Positions 32,320-42,418 of a stretch of 64,000 bases of DNA are shown here, in pieces (positions within the stretch are counted from its first letter, which is position 1; each line of letters starts with the position of its first letter). The notes below the pieces were generated by a model. The model saw only the letters and a list, made by a program, of their open reading frames with translations. It was not told the DNA's origin and searched no databases. This DNA comes from Sanguinoderma infundibulare (taxonomy: Eukaryota; Basidiomycota; Agaricomycetes; Polyporales; Polyporaceae), in assembly GCA_032821775.1 (NCBI GenBank), contig JAVLRN010000002.1:620001-684000 (forward strand), read 5' to 3'. The position numbers and the translations under genes are program-made.

Positions 32320-33160
32320 CATCACTGTCGCTCAGATGACCGGAGACAAGCGACCAACTTACGTTTTCCGCGTCCGACCAGCTTGTGTTCTAATCGCAGC
32401 AACCCCGAGGCCTGGAGCCTCGGGAGCGCCGGCGGGCGGTACCTCTCGAGCGGCTTCACGAACTTACCCTTTACAACCACCGGTAGTACGTGCAAGATTA
32501 CTCGCTGTTCAACCCTCCGTAGGTCACGCATGGTGGAGCCCCCGAGCACCAAGCTGCGAATTCGGACAGGTGGAGGAATGGATGCGTAGCGAGGTCTCTC
32601 CGGGTGCGTCGGATAAGGCGAGCTGATAACCAAAGTGTCCAAGGAAATCAGAGAAAGAAACTTCGCGAGGACGAAGGCAATGCCGCTGCAGTGGTGGAAC
32701 GATAGCAGCTTGAGTGTGGCCAGAGTGCGTCGAGGGTCCTCCACGTGTTAGTCCAGTCGAGGAGAGTCGAGGTGGTCGTAGCTAGACAAGACTAGTCTGC
32801 GTAGATTGGTGAGTACGGGAAGTGTATATACTAGGAGCTGGCCCCGGGGATTGACCTGAATCCGCTGTATCGCCCCTATCCAGAGAGGCCCCACGACCTA
32901 TCCAGGAAAGAGGTCTCCTTCACGTAGGCTGCGAGCTCGGGATGGGCGCAGAAGGACCGAATAAAGCTTTGGAGTCGACGATGCCTGATCGGGATGATCG
33001 TGAGGAAATAGGGGGACGCGATGCGGTTCCAAAGCCTGCAGGCGAGCATATAGCTCTAGAGGTGTCGCGACCCGAAAGCTTGAACAGTTCGAAGATGCCG
33101 CGAGGTAGCTCGGGGGGTAGTGTGCCGATGGGTCCAGGTTTGGGAGTGGGATGAACAGCG
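32320..33160 (-). pseudogene. Broken F-box / LRR-like gene
   Basis: The minus strand reads LPPELPRGIFELFKLSG (F-box start) in one frame. It then reads CRLWNRIASPYFLTI, RSFCAHPELAAYVKETSFL in another, and RGQLLVYTLPVLTNLRRLVL and RRTLATLKLLSFHHCSG in a third. The three frames together give a normal Agaricomycete F-box protein order, but no GT-AG introns fit the shifts near 33020 and 32880, and stops lie between. A decayed gene is more likely than a spliced one. It lies directly downstream of the U6-like gene on the same strand. Confidence 0.5.
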
Positions 33161-33256
33161 CGACTCAGAACACGAGCTAGCCTCAGGGACAGGCTTGGAA
33201 CACAATCAAATATACATCTCTTGACGACGAAAAAATTGAACTCACAAAGAAGGAGG

Positions 33257-33321
33257 AAAATAAATATTGAGACCCGTAGGTCTACCACTCCGGGAAAGCG
33301 TGTCATCCTTGTGCAGGGGCC

Positions 33322-33352
<31 letters not shown>

Positions 33353-33376
33353 TTCGTATGTCACCCCGAAGGGGAC
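33257..33376 (-). ncRNA. U6 spliceosomal snRNA (possibly a diverged copy)
   Basis: The minus strand contains the near-invariant U6 core: GTCCCCTTCGGGG at the 5' end, then ATTGGAACGATACAGAGAAG, then ATTAGCATGGCCCCTGCAC and AAGGATGACACGC. This includes the ACAGAGA box that pairs with the 5' splice site and the AGC triad region. A T-run (TTTT at 33260-33257) may end Pol III transcription. Downstream of ACACGC the sequence (TTTCCCGGAGTGG...) does not form the usual internal stem-loop well, and no TATA box is seen at -25. The locus could therefore be a functional gene with a lineage-specific 3' end, or a pseudogene. U6 forms the catalytic core of the spliceosome with U2. Confidence 0.8.
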
Positions 33377-34440
33377 AACTTGCAGGGCGGGAGGAGCGAT
33401 GGTAGCGGGCGAGTTCTGCATTTGGCTCAGCCCGCGGGTTTCAATTCCTCGGTGGCGCTCCGGACCGGTGGCCGGGAACATCTCATGCGTGGCGGGCAAT
33501 GGCGGGCGCCCTCTTCCATCGACCCCCACAATGCATTGGGCTTCTGTTTGTCACTATACCTACCCTTCGTGCTAGTCTGAGATGCGAAACTGTCACCGTT
33601 GACGACTTACTACTATAAAGGCCTCGGCGGTCAACGACGATCAACAAGGAGAAGTTTTCGCGTCTTTCTTTGCGGTGAGTTGAACATCCTGACCTTCTCC
33701 TCCGAGGACCGACACTGACTTATGATGTGTCACTACAGATCAGCGGGAATGGGAGGCTCGTAACCGTCCGAATAATGCTTGAGGTTGAAAGGGTGAGCAC
33801 AGATACATGCTACCCATGCAGTCCCTCGACTTCGTCGTCCTCAAGAGCTACACCCTGTGAGCCGGATGGCTGAGAATACGGTCCCAGACTTTCGATATCG
33901 CGGGGAGAGGCCGTCGCCATCGGTGAGGGTGAGGACATCAAGGGTGGGAAGGTCGGCGAGCGCATTTAGTCAAACTTTGCGGCCGACCATATCCACTGGA
34001 AGGCCACAGAGGATATCAAAGAAATGGGGCCGGGTGATCGACGGTGCGTTGACCAACTAGAAGCTCATCCCGGCGCAGCTCTACGCGCGCAAATCTATTC
34101 GTTCTGCCTCTGTTGTTATGTGACGGCGGAGCTGGATTCATTTCACTCTGCTGCTGCGTCGTGACCCACTCGGTGAGGGCTCCACAGAAGCCTCCAAACG
34201 TACCCTCGCCGCAAGCAAGTGGTGGATCGGTGCGCCTGGCAAGATCGCAAGACATGGCGTCGTTCAGGCGCCCTCCTCGGCAGAAACGTGGTACACCTCC
34301 CGTCTGTCCATTCTGTCACGGTCTGCGCCGTCCCTCGCCTTTCCTCCAGATAGCAGCCCTCATTGAGTTCCTTCCCTGCCTTTGCACCGGCGACATGATC
34401 CACCTCGCTCCCCCAAGACGCTCACCGTGACGGACGGCCT
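33377..34440. other. No supported gene
   Basis: Several short frames on both strands. A TATA-like ACTATAAAGG occurs near 33612, but no coding frame with a recognised motif follows it. Confidence 0.35.
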
Positions 34441-34758
34441 CAACGTGCTTGTCTCCACCACTGCCTTCGTCGTTCTCGAGACCACGCTCTGGCACGGGTA
34501 CAGGGACTTCGCTGGGCTGGGGCGGCGTACGTCCTCGCGATGGTCTACTTCGTACTCGACGTGAAGGTCGTCCGCGCTGCGCCCAAGGCCTTCGACGCGC
34601 TCGTCGTGAAACGAACTAGGAAGGTGGAGGCGCTTGCGTCGAGCACGGCCTATTCACGTTTGCTCTTCCAGGACTTGAATAGCGGCACAGCGGGTTCCAT
34701 CCATGCGTCTCCCAATCGTTCTCAGTTCCACACCCCCACCTTAGGTCGCTTGTTCTAG
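34441..34758 (+). pseudogene. Fragment with two hydrophobic segments, unidentified
   Basis: A frame from about 34420 reads LTVTDGLNVLVSTTAFVVLE, then after a frame change AAYVLAMVYFVLDVKVVRAA, and ends at 34758. Two hydrophobic stretches suggest a piece of a membrane protein. No family is recognised and no start or partner exons are seen. Confidence 0.25.
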
Positions 34759-35120
34759 GATATATGCCAAAGAGCTTCGGATTGGACGATGAGTTCTGGG
34801 GCCTCGGAGTGCACAGGAAATGGACGGATCGCTCTGCAAAATGAGCACTATGCCGCGCCGCGCGGTTTTGCCAGTGGCGCGCTAAATCAATAAATCAAGG
34901 TTCAGTCCTGTGTCCAGCCAGCGTGGCCGCGCAAGCTATCGTCATCCCATCGATTGCGCAGGTCCGTCCTTTTTACGTCCACGACCTGGCGAGAGTCGAA
35001 GTGAGCATGTCTCTGCTTGCGTCTCGAGTGGTCCACTCACTAACACACTGCTTGGAGTAGCACATTTTTCGTCGTCCCTTGAGCCGACCTTGGTTCCGGA
35101 GAGAGGCCTAGAGAGGCGTT
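34759..35120. other. Intergenic; nothing recognised
   Basis: Region upstream of the F-box gene at 35121; no motif stood out. Confidence 0.35.
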
Positions 35121-36210
35121 ATGATGGAAAATGATAGCCTTTCTATCGGCGTGCTGCCGACGGAGCTGCTTCACACTATTTTCGAAGCCTTGGAGTACGA
35201 CGAGGACCGCTCGCTGTCCTCATGCATACGCGTATGCAAGCTATGGTATGAAGTCGCCCGCCCTCACCTCTTCGTCGTCGTCGTCCAAGGGGGTGAAAGT
35301 CAATACCAGTTATCCGACTTTTGTCGCTCGCAGCTCGCGGCTTGCGTCAAGGAGCTACGGCTCTACGCCGATCCAGTCTTCTTTAGTTCCCAGGAAATCC
35401 TCGATATCAAGGAGCTGGTCTCGATACTGCCTACCCTCTCTTCTCTGCGCAAGCTCCACGTTGACCGTTTCAAAAACACGACGTCCGACTCAGCTTGCGG
35501 TTACGAGGTCAGCAAATCCATCCCACAAGCGAAGCTGTTTATCAACGCTTGCATCGAAGACCCCGTCACGTCCACATTAACCACTCTTCTTTCTCTCTTC
35601 TCTGTCGACACTCTCGAGGTTGTCACCGACAATTTCATATACTGGTCCGTCGATAGGCCAGAGCCTCTTGGCACTGCGTCCGCTACCAGCTCGATCGAGT
35701 TGCGCCATATCGTCATTGAAGATGCCATATTGTACTACAGTATCATCTTCCAATCCCTCCTTCGCCCAGGGACCGTCCAATCGTTTTCGACCATTTGCTG
35801 GGGCTACGACCAACTCTCTGCCGCTGGCGACTTCTTGCGGTCCGAACCGTCACGCAGCCTGTCCGGTCTCAGTTTAGTCGTTGATATTCAAGGCCGACGT
35901 ATAGGTCAGCTCTCCGCATGCCTGCTATCTTGGTCGCTTTTGCTGAGTCATAGCCGCAGATGACTACCTGTTTCCCCCCCCCTGAGAAGACATCCTCCCC
36001 GAGCTGCACTAACTTCAATATTTCCGACTCGGATACTACTCCAGTGGCCGCTTCGAACCCCACACACGTCGCGGACGCATCCAACCGCTGCTCGATGCGC
36101 TTTCCTCCGGCCTGCGCGCGTTCGCCCCGCTGTTCTACCTTGCGCCGCCCTCCCACGGTTACGCCGCCGTTCCGGTGTTTTGGGACAACCTCACACGCGA
36201 GGAAAACCAT
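35121..36210 (+). CDS. F-box protein, 3' end truncated by the large repeat
   Basis: The first exon (35121 to about 35906) encodes VLPTELLHTIFEALEYDEDR, SSCIRVCKLWYEVARPHLFV, a standard F-box, followed by LRR-like strands (LAACVKELRLYADPVFF, LPTLSSLRKLHVDRF, LLSLFSVDTLEVVTDNF). A GTCAGC donor follows GRRI, with a CAG acceptor near 35960 leading to DDYLFPPP or, in another frame, a Pro/Ser-rich stretch. Coding sense fades at about 36210, where the AT-rich end of the 36.4-41.5 kb repeat begins, so the original C-terminus is probably lost. The role would be substrate binding for an SCF ubiquitin ligase; the target is unknown. Confidence 0.6.
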
Positions 36211-37162
36211 AATTTTTTGTGCCTAAGAATAGGGGGAAAAATGTTAATGCGAATGTCACGTTTTGTCGAACATTTAGCCCCATATAGAACTTGACGTTTG
36301 AGATTTCTCCGAATGTTCACCCAAATTTGACGTTTCGGCCCGCATTCCGAGGCCAACAAAATGTGACAGAAAATGTCACGTTCTACGGAACGCAAAACAT
36401 TGACGAAAACATAGAGTTTAAGTGAACACTTTAGGGCGACTATAATTTTGAATTTTCGGCTATGTAGAATGTCGGTAGAATTTCAAGTTGTCCTGAACAT
36501 TGTCCGTGCCCGAAAACATCAAGTTCTGTAGGATATCAAATGTTAGTGAGAACATCAAGTTTAATGGAATAGAAAATAGTGTGCCCGCTCTCGACACGCC
36601 AAACACATGATAAGTGCCCACCAAGTGCCCGCCGAAACAAATATTTGCGCCCATTGCGTCGCGTTCGCGACGGTTACCTGAGCACACGGGCGGAACAGAG
36701 ATCAAGCAATCACATTGTTTGTATTTACAACATCAAGAACTAAGTGTGCGGCGACCGCAACATCAGGATGAATCCACTAGACGAAAATGTCGGAGTTGAT
36801 CCACGTCTCGAATGCCTCATCCGAATCGAACTGGTAGAGGTCATCCTCAAAGCCGGACATGGGGATCTTGCGGAACGTCGAGACCATCCAGCCGTAGAGC
36901 TCACGGACGCGGTCCGTAATGCTGCACAAACATGCTGTTAGTACTGCACATGAAAGACGAGGGAGAAAGAGGGGGATACTCACTAGAACACGTCGCACGA
37001 GCCGAAGTCGTCATTGACCGGCCATTTCAAGTACAGCGTGTGCTTGCACTCATTGAGGCTTTCGCCCGGGCCGATGAGCCAAAAGGCCGCGTTCGGCTTG
37101 TCCTCGACGAGGTGGAAGCCAATCGCAGCCATAGCCTAAAAGCGAGTTAGTGGGGCCGCAAA

Positions 37163-37490
37163 CATCAGGAAAACCCTCCCCACCTAATCTGGTGGGAATA
37201 CAACTAAAAAGTAGGAATTAGTTCTAAATTAGTAGGATTAGTGACATTAGCTATAATGTACACAGATTACCCCATCTGTTAGCAGCATTAGGGATAAAGT
37301 AGCACTATAGTAGTGCTACAGTATTGCTACTTTATCCCTAATCCTCCTAATAGTTGCTAATGCAGGACTACAGGCTCAGTATCTCAGAGATTTATTGGGC
37401 TGTCCAGAACTTGCAGACATCACACAAAGAAGATAAACATGAAAAGTGTATATTGAGTATAACTAATACATTGCGGTAGCTACAGACAAG
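37163..37490 (+). repeat. Left terminal repeat of element 2
   Basis: Matches 4173-4483 (inverted) most closely, including the CATCAGG outer end. The internal hairpin is at about 37288-37342. Confidence 0.8.
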
Positions 37491-37504
37491 CCAGGTGAAG
37501 CATT

Positions 37505-38560
37505 GACTCTTCTAGATGTTGTAATCTGAGAGGGTGCGACCATCCTACACCTGATGGGAGACATTCTCACCCTCATCCTTTGTGGCGAGCCAGAACCAAT
37601 AGCAAGCCCGCCGGGGACGTGAGACAGGTGCTGCACAGGGACCAAGGTATGATTGATGGGGGTGCCAACTGGCATGGAGGAGGGGCGCTGGCTGTGGGGG
37701 GCATTGAGACAGGCCCAGATGAGGTTCTTGCCCTCTGGTTGGGTGACGAGGGGCTGGCGCTTTGCGGTGGTGAAGGTGTAGACGAGACCGGTCTCGGACA
37801 CAACGACGAGGACTTCAGTGCCGGTGAGGGTGGGGAAATCATACACCTGGAGGAGGCGGGGGTCGATGGCGACATTGCAGATATCTGTGTGAGGATGGGC
37901 ATGGAGTTGATGTATGTGAGCATGCGACGCTGAAACGCCACCACCCTAAGGGTGGCGAGGAAGGGAACCACTAACCATCGCCAACATGCTTGAGGGCACG
38001 GTCAACACCTCCCGCTGCTTCGTAATACGCAGGGCCGAGTTCAGCTGTGGGTGGGGGACGAGGGGAGGGAGACGGCGAGTCTATTGAGAGGTCGTGGTGG
38101 TGGGAGTGCGAGAGGGACCACGAGGACGGGGCGGAAGATAGAATGGAGCCAACAAGAAGGAGGAGGACGCTAGGGCGGGCGCTGTAGACATAGGGATACG
38201 GCCAATGCATCAACGAGGGAGACTCACATCGAGTAATTCCCCTATGCTAGTTTCAGCACAAGTACACTCCAGCATCGCAAGAAATCGCGAAGCCCGCCAG
38301 GTTCCCGAGGGTGAAAGAGCGAGGGATGAGGACGGGATGGGCGACGACGAAAGAGGAGAGAGGGACAAACCATCATCATGATGCCCGCCTTTCATTTTGA
38401 GAAGGTGATATGACGTCTGGACTTGTCCTGGATGAACTCGATCTTGATCTTCCTGCGGCCAGCCTTCTTGTTCGTCTTTGGCTTGTCCTAGTCGTCGTTG
38501 TTGTCCTGGCCGCTCTCGCTGGCATCGGGGTCGTGGATGAAGCTGTCGTCGTTGGGGACG
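37505..38560 (-). pseudogene. Captured MADS-box (Mcm1/SRF type) gene piece, longer copy
   Basis: The minus strand from about 38560 reads YPRHKLDQVVPNDDSF, a TAG at the DD/DKPK junction, then AGRRKIKIEFIQDKSRRHIT, FSK, a TGA (38394-38392) and KAGIM. The second half of the domain lies at 37846-37500: YDFPTLTGTEVLVVVSETG, VYTFTTAKRQPLVTQPEGKN, then a Pro-rich tail. Together these give a whole SRF/Mcm1 MADS and dimerisation region with a lost or rearranged middle and unrelated sequence (about 37930-38330) between the halves. The FSK-TGA-KAG change is identical to that in element 1. Host Mcm1 is a DNA-binding regulator; this copy cannot encode it. Confidence 0.75.
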
Positions 38561-38660
38561 ACCTGGTCGAGTTTGTGGCGAGGGTACTTGTTGGACGAGG
38601 TGGAGGACGCCTGGGGGGTGAGCTAGGTGGTGATGAGGGATCCGCTCGATGAGAGAGGCG

Positions 38661-38776
38661 ACGTGGCGAGTGGGAGGAAAGTGGAAAGTCTTAGACGCTC
38701 GATTCTGTGGCATGTCACCTGTGGCGCCACTGAATCGAGCGTCTAAGACTTGCCACTCTCCTCCCACTCGCCACGT
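38661..38776. repeat. 115-bp hairpin repeat (MITE-like), copy 2
   Basis: Same design as 2783-2897: outer arms ACGTGGCGAGTGGGAGGA and its complement, inner arms AAGTCTTAGACGCTCGAT and its complement. The inner arm here pairs over a longer stretch than in copy 1. Confidence 0.75.
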
Positions 38777-38829
38777 CGCACCTCTCTCCTCGTGCTCCTC
38801 ACCCATTTCCTCCCCCGCCTTCACCATCC

Positions 38830-39293
38830 CTGCTGCGCTGAACGCACAGAACCCCGAGCTTAATGCTACGCAAATTCACGCGGTCGCGATCTGTCACCTC
38901 CCATATTGCTGTGACGCCTGCGCAATGGCGTCCACGGCCCTCACCATCCTCGACGTCGGCCTCAACAACCCCAGCGTCATTGGAATCGACGCTCTCGCAC
39001 CCATGCACGCTTTCAAGGGCAAGGCCGCCCGCTCGTGGCAGGATCTCCCCGCAGAGATTGTCAGGCATGTCTCTCATCTCGCTTATTGGTCTGCGCCGCT
39101 GTCGGGCCTAATGTCTCGTCCACGTCCAGGCTGATCATCACCTATTATCTCCTCGACCTCTCCACAAACGGCTGCATTCCAAAAACATGGGAGCCCCGAG
39201 AACTCTGGCCGCAGCACTTTGCATTCACCACCTACCACGACACCGTCCAGATGGCCTATCTCAAGATACTCGTCCCATGGTGGACGCACCATC
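38830..39293 (+). pseudogene. Captured F-box-like gene fragment
   Basis: Reads ALTILDVGLNNPSVIGI, then ARSWQDLPAEIVR (start of an F-box), an intron (GTCTCT region to a splice near 39125), then ITYYLLDLSTNGCIPKTWEP and ELWPQHFAFTTYHDTVQ. This order is typical of one Agaricomycete F-box family. It ends at a GTGAGT donor near 39294; no later exon of the same family was recognised. It lies in element 2 on the strand opposite the MADS piece. Confidence 0.5.
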
Positions 39294-39546
39294 GTGAGTG
39301 TCCATTTATGCGCCTCGGACCTTGTGATCTGCGCCATTCTCGTTCCCTCTTTTCCCTCTCCCTGCCATGCCTCTTCATTTCGACACGTCGACGCGTTCCG
39401 CGTATGAGTGTCTGTCTTCTCACCTGCTCAATTGCGGCAGTCGCACTCCCGAATATCACCCGAGCAAGCTGCACATCCCCGCATGCAGAGAGCAATGGTG
39501 TGCGGCATGACGTGAACCCTTCTTGTCGCTCTTGCTACCTTTGCAG

Positions 39547-39602
39547 GAGAGCTGCTGGAGTTGTTCGATGAGATAGATCTTGGCGTCGAGGTGAACACCA
39601 GA
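39547..39602 (+). pseudogene. Unidentified captured exon
   Basis: After a TTTGCAG acceptor the frame reads ELLELFDEIDLGVEVNTRG, and after a possible short shift SLKSIRKGLASIVKRVVDPL up to about 39690. It reads like a soluble conserved protein, but I cannot name the family. Confidence 0.3.
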
Positions 39603-39689
39603 GGTGAGTCTCTCAAGAGCATCCGCAAGGGCCTCGCTTCCATTGTCAAGCGGGTCGTTGATCCCCTCATGGCTGGCAGTATCGCAGAG

Positions 39690-39928
39690 AATTTGCGAGC
39701 AAGTCCATGAACGGGGTGCCAGGAGTAATAGCGTTGCTATCCTTGCACACGCCCCGAGGGCAAGGTATGTTCACGCAACATGCTTCATGACTTACAATGC
39801 AACTGACCATTGGTTTCCCCCAGCTTCCCTTGGAGACTGAAGAGGACATGGTGGTGGAAATCTTTAACTGCACGAAGCGCGTCGTCAACATGATTCGTCC
39901 ACGCAAGCTCCTCTTTATGGCCATTGGT
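39690..39928 (+). pseudogene. Captured fragment of Rat1/Xrn2 5'-3' exoribonuclease
   Basis: Reads PCTRPEGK before a GTATGT donor (39761), then after a CCCCAG acceptor (39822) [31 protein letters not shown], ending at another GTATGT donor. In Rat1/Xrn2 these stretches are contiguous near the N-terminal catalytic core (MNG...PCTHPEGK...ETEEEM...[19 protein letters not shown]...AIDGVAPRAKMNQQR). The DGVAPRAKMN exon is absent. Introns are retained. It is a fragment of about 60 residues. Confidence 0.7.
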
Positions 39929-40232
39929 ATGTCTGCTCATGATCTAGCATGATCACTCCCACACTGATGATCCTCGCTACTTACCCTGATCAGCATCGTT
40001 TGCGCCACTGGGGCCACTCAACCTTGCGTGGGCGGTCCTCCTGCTCCCGCGCCTCCGCCAGCAGCCTCGAAGACATGCTCTTTGAGGCGATGACCACCGG
40101 CGACGATAATGCTACCCACCCCCACGGCCATTGTGCCATCCACTCTGTACAGCATCTGGCACACTACCATTTGACTTCTCCCGGGCGTGACTATCACCTT
40201 GGAGTGTCAACGCTTCACCTGGCTTCTCTGTA

Positions 40233-40525
40233 GCTACAGCAATGTATTAGTGATGTTCAATATACACTTTTCATGTCTATCTTCTACATGTGTGCAAGTT
40301 CTGGACAGCCAGCAAATCTCTGAGATACTGAACCTTTAGTCTTGCATTAGCAACCATTAGGAGGAATTAGATATAAAGTAGCACTACTATAGTGCTATAA
40401 TACCTGCTATGAGATGGGGTAACCTGTCTAAACTAGAGCTAATGTCACTAATCCTCTAATTTAGAACTAATTCCTACTTTTTAGATGTATTTCTACCAAA
40501 TTAGCCTGGGGAGGTTTTTTCAGAG
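40233..40525 (-). repeat. Right terminal repeat of element 2
   Basis: Matches 475-795 (inverted), with the CTCTG outer end. Its internal hairpin is partly lost (about 40368-40410). The adjoining 40020-40230 matches 800-985 inverted. Confidence 0.75.
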
Positions 40526-41511
40526 AATGGAGGCTAGAGGCTGGAGCACGCACCGCGAGGAAGTCGCGCATGGACAGGTTGAGCCGTGCCAACCCTTCAC
40601 CTCCCAGAACACTCATAATGGGCTGCAGAGTGTAAGTACACGAATAGTGGGCATAGAGGCAGTACATACCACGAATTTGGAGGTGTGCAGCGCCAGAATG
40701 GGCTTCAGAGTGGAGCGCGTCCCAGGGCGGAAGAGGGTGAACAGGGAGAGGAGAGAAAGAAGCTTGGAAAGCTTGTTGCAAAGCATATTCGAATGGGGAG
40801 AGGTCTGAAGTGAATGGATGGTGGTGGTGGAGCAGAAAGAGGCAGAGGAGTGAGTGGGTGCCGCCTAGGGTGTTTGCTGGCGGGCGCGAGAGAGTTGGGC
40901 CCAGGATTGAGGGTGGTGATCGCGAGAGATCAAGACTTGTTGACTGCTATGTTTCCTTATGTCACAGCGCTGATATATACAGCAGCAGGCACTCATGACA
41001 TTCAATACAATGCAATATATAGAGTACCAGTTGTGTTGCAACAGTCTATGTCCATGTTTGATCCCTGTGCAGACATATGCCTATTTTAGAAGCAATGTCG
41101 GCAGAATACGACATATCGTGAACGGCGGTGAAACGGTAAAGGTACCCTGTGGTCGCGTCAGCCCTGTCCCTCGGAAGGACAAGTGCGACGTGTTGAGGGT
41201 GCGGGCCGTGGTGTTGTAACGCGCACGCGGACGCTATGGATATGTTGAGTGGTATGTCAGCAAACTTGGACATATCGCGGTCACGGGCAGGAGGACTTAC
41301 GTACGTTTGGTTTACGGCTGTCGTGGCCTTCGGATCATCTGCTTGATGTCATTTGTGCTGTGAAAGGAGTCGTCAGTGGAGAGAGAGTTCGAGAGGCTCG
41401 GAGAGGCGGGCGCCGTAGACATGGACACCCACGGTGCCTAACCCTCAGCGCCCGCTCTTTCGCGACCGCGATGAACGTGCGGCACCACCCATGAATGCAA
41501 ACCCTCTCACC

Positions 41512-42145
41512 TTCCGCCATCGCGCCCAGCGCAAGGATGCCGCTCTCCCTGTGCAGCCACTCCTCACTTCATAGCTTCGTCTTGAGCGGTTCCAAAAGCA
41601 CATTCAGCAAGTCCGCCCGAACCGGACGGCAAGTACATCCAGTGCCGCTGCTGCGCACTTGCGCAAGTTCCACTCCGTCGACATCTCATCCGCGAACTCA
41701 TCATTGTCGAAGTCATCATAGTCGTCATCGTCTGCATCATCGAGCTCCTCGCCATAAGCGCCGATGCACTTCGACGCGCTCGAGTCCTCGCCATTCGCCT
41801 CGTGCTCGAACCCGTGCGCCTTGCCACCGTAATGGCGCGGCTTGATGTCGGTCTCCTTGTCTGGCACCGCCGCGTCCTCCTCGTCGCCCTGCAGCCGCAG
41901 AAGGTCGTCCTCGCTGTACACCATGCAGTCGAGCAGTGTCGGTGTGACCTTGGTGAGGAGAGGGTGCAAGTACGGCGCGAGGTCTGGGTCCTCGAAGAAC
42001 ATGAGCCAGAATTCGCACACCTCGAGCGCGATGTTCTCGTTCTGGTCGCGGGTCGAGTACAGCATATATTCTGCGACATTGTTCATCTCTGGCATCAGCT
42101 TCTCCGGGCATGACGCGAGCAGGAGCACAAGCAACGCAGGAATGG
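41512..42145 (-). pseudogene. Fragment of transportin (karyopherin beta-2)
   Basis: The minus strand reads LVLLLASCPEKLMPEMNNVA, EYMLYSTRDQNENIALEVCE, EDPDLAPYLHPLLTKVTPTL, LDCMVYSEDDLLRLQGDEED, AAVPDKETDIKPRHYGG. The acidic loop and FADEMSTEWNLRKCAAAALD follow, and then, after a one-base deletion near 41615-41619, DLLNVLLEPLKTKL, a TGA, and EEWLHRESGILALGAMAEG at a GTGAGA donor. This is the middle HEAT-repeat region of an import receptor, including the acidic cargo-release loop (about 200 residues of 900). The frameshift, the stop and the missing ends make it a pseudogene. The large repeat abuts it in the following intron. Confidence 0.85.
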
Positions 42146-42418
42146 GTGCACATTGACCAGACGTACGAAGCAACAATCAAGTGCGTCCACCAGCTGCTTG
42201 GTGCCGACACCCCCCGCCTCCTCCAGTCGCGCGTCCGGCTGATCAACGTCTGGCGGCCGATTGCACGTTAGAGGAGACTCCAGCCCGATATGCTGTATTC
42301 CGAGTCCGCTACACGATATTAAATACAACAAGTGAACCAAGGATGAGCCGAGCGAACCGTCAGGAGCGAACATAGAACAACCGACGGCGATACTCTCGTG
42401 CCCATGCGCGCAAAAGCG

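Larger units (their letters stand above)
37163..40525 (-). mobile_element. Gene-capturing TIR element 2 (3.4 kb)
   Basis: Element orientation is opposite to element 1. The ends are CATCAGGAAAA (left, 37163) and TTTTTTCAGAG (right, 40525); AA flanks both sides (37161-37162 and 40526-40527). The empty site in the right copy of the large repeat (about 63226-63238, CCATTTGCGG) shows a clean insertion with a 2-bp duplication. The interior holds a MADS-box piece (minus), an F-box-like piece, an unidentified exon and a Rat1/Xrn2 piece (plus), and the second 115-bp hairpin. No transposase frame is seen. The shared MADS piece, hairpin and 40020-40230 segment prove common descent with element 1, while the other cargo differs. 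Confidence 0.8.
36777..40786 (-). pseudogene. Small unidentified gene, left copy, with element 2 in intron 2
   Basis: Same gene as 62967-63611, inverted. The start is at 40786 (MLCNKLSKLLSLLSLF) and the stop at 36777. Exons 1 and 2 lie at 40786-40555 and exons 3 and 4 at 37140-36777. Element 2 (3.36 kb) is inserted in intron 2. All four exons are open and the terminal splice signals are kept. If the element were spliced out with its intron the protein could still be made, but the intron would be about 3.4 kb with other splice sites inside it, so I mark it as probably inactive. The encoded family is not recognised. Confidence 0.55.
36220..41490 (-). repeat. Large repeat, left copy (carries element 2)
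   Basis: 36390-37162 plus 40528-41490 match, inverted, the single stretch 62262-64000. The 3.36-kb element 2 sits between the two parts. The unit holds a small four-exon gene (36777-40786, minus), an AT-rich end (36220-36620) full of short degenerate TGACGTT / AATGTCACG motifs, and a GC-rich end near 41400. At 41490 homology stops abruptly inside a transportin fragment; in the right copy it stops inside a SNF2-like fragment. The left limit cannot be fixed because the matching right copy is cut by the window end. Confidence 0.75.

Noticed and set aside
33415..33470. tRNA-like GGGTTTCAATTCC near 33440
   Set aside because: It does not match the T-loop consensus and no acceptor or anticodon stem can be formed around it.
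36220..36620. AT-rich end as a centromere or replication origin
   Set aside because: It is repeated at the window end as part of a mobile or duplicated unit, and only short degenerate motifs are seen.
41564..42246. Several long minus-strand frames here as separate genes
   Set aside because: Only the transportin frame carries protein-family sequence; the others are its shadows.
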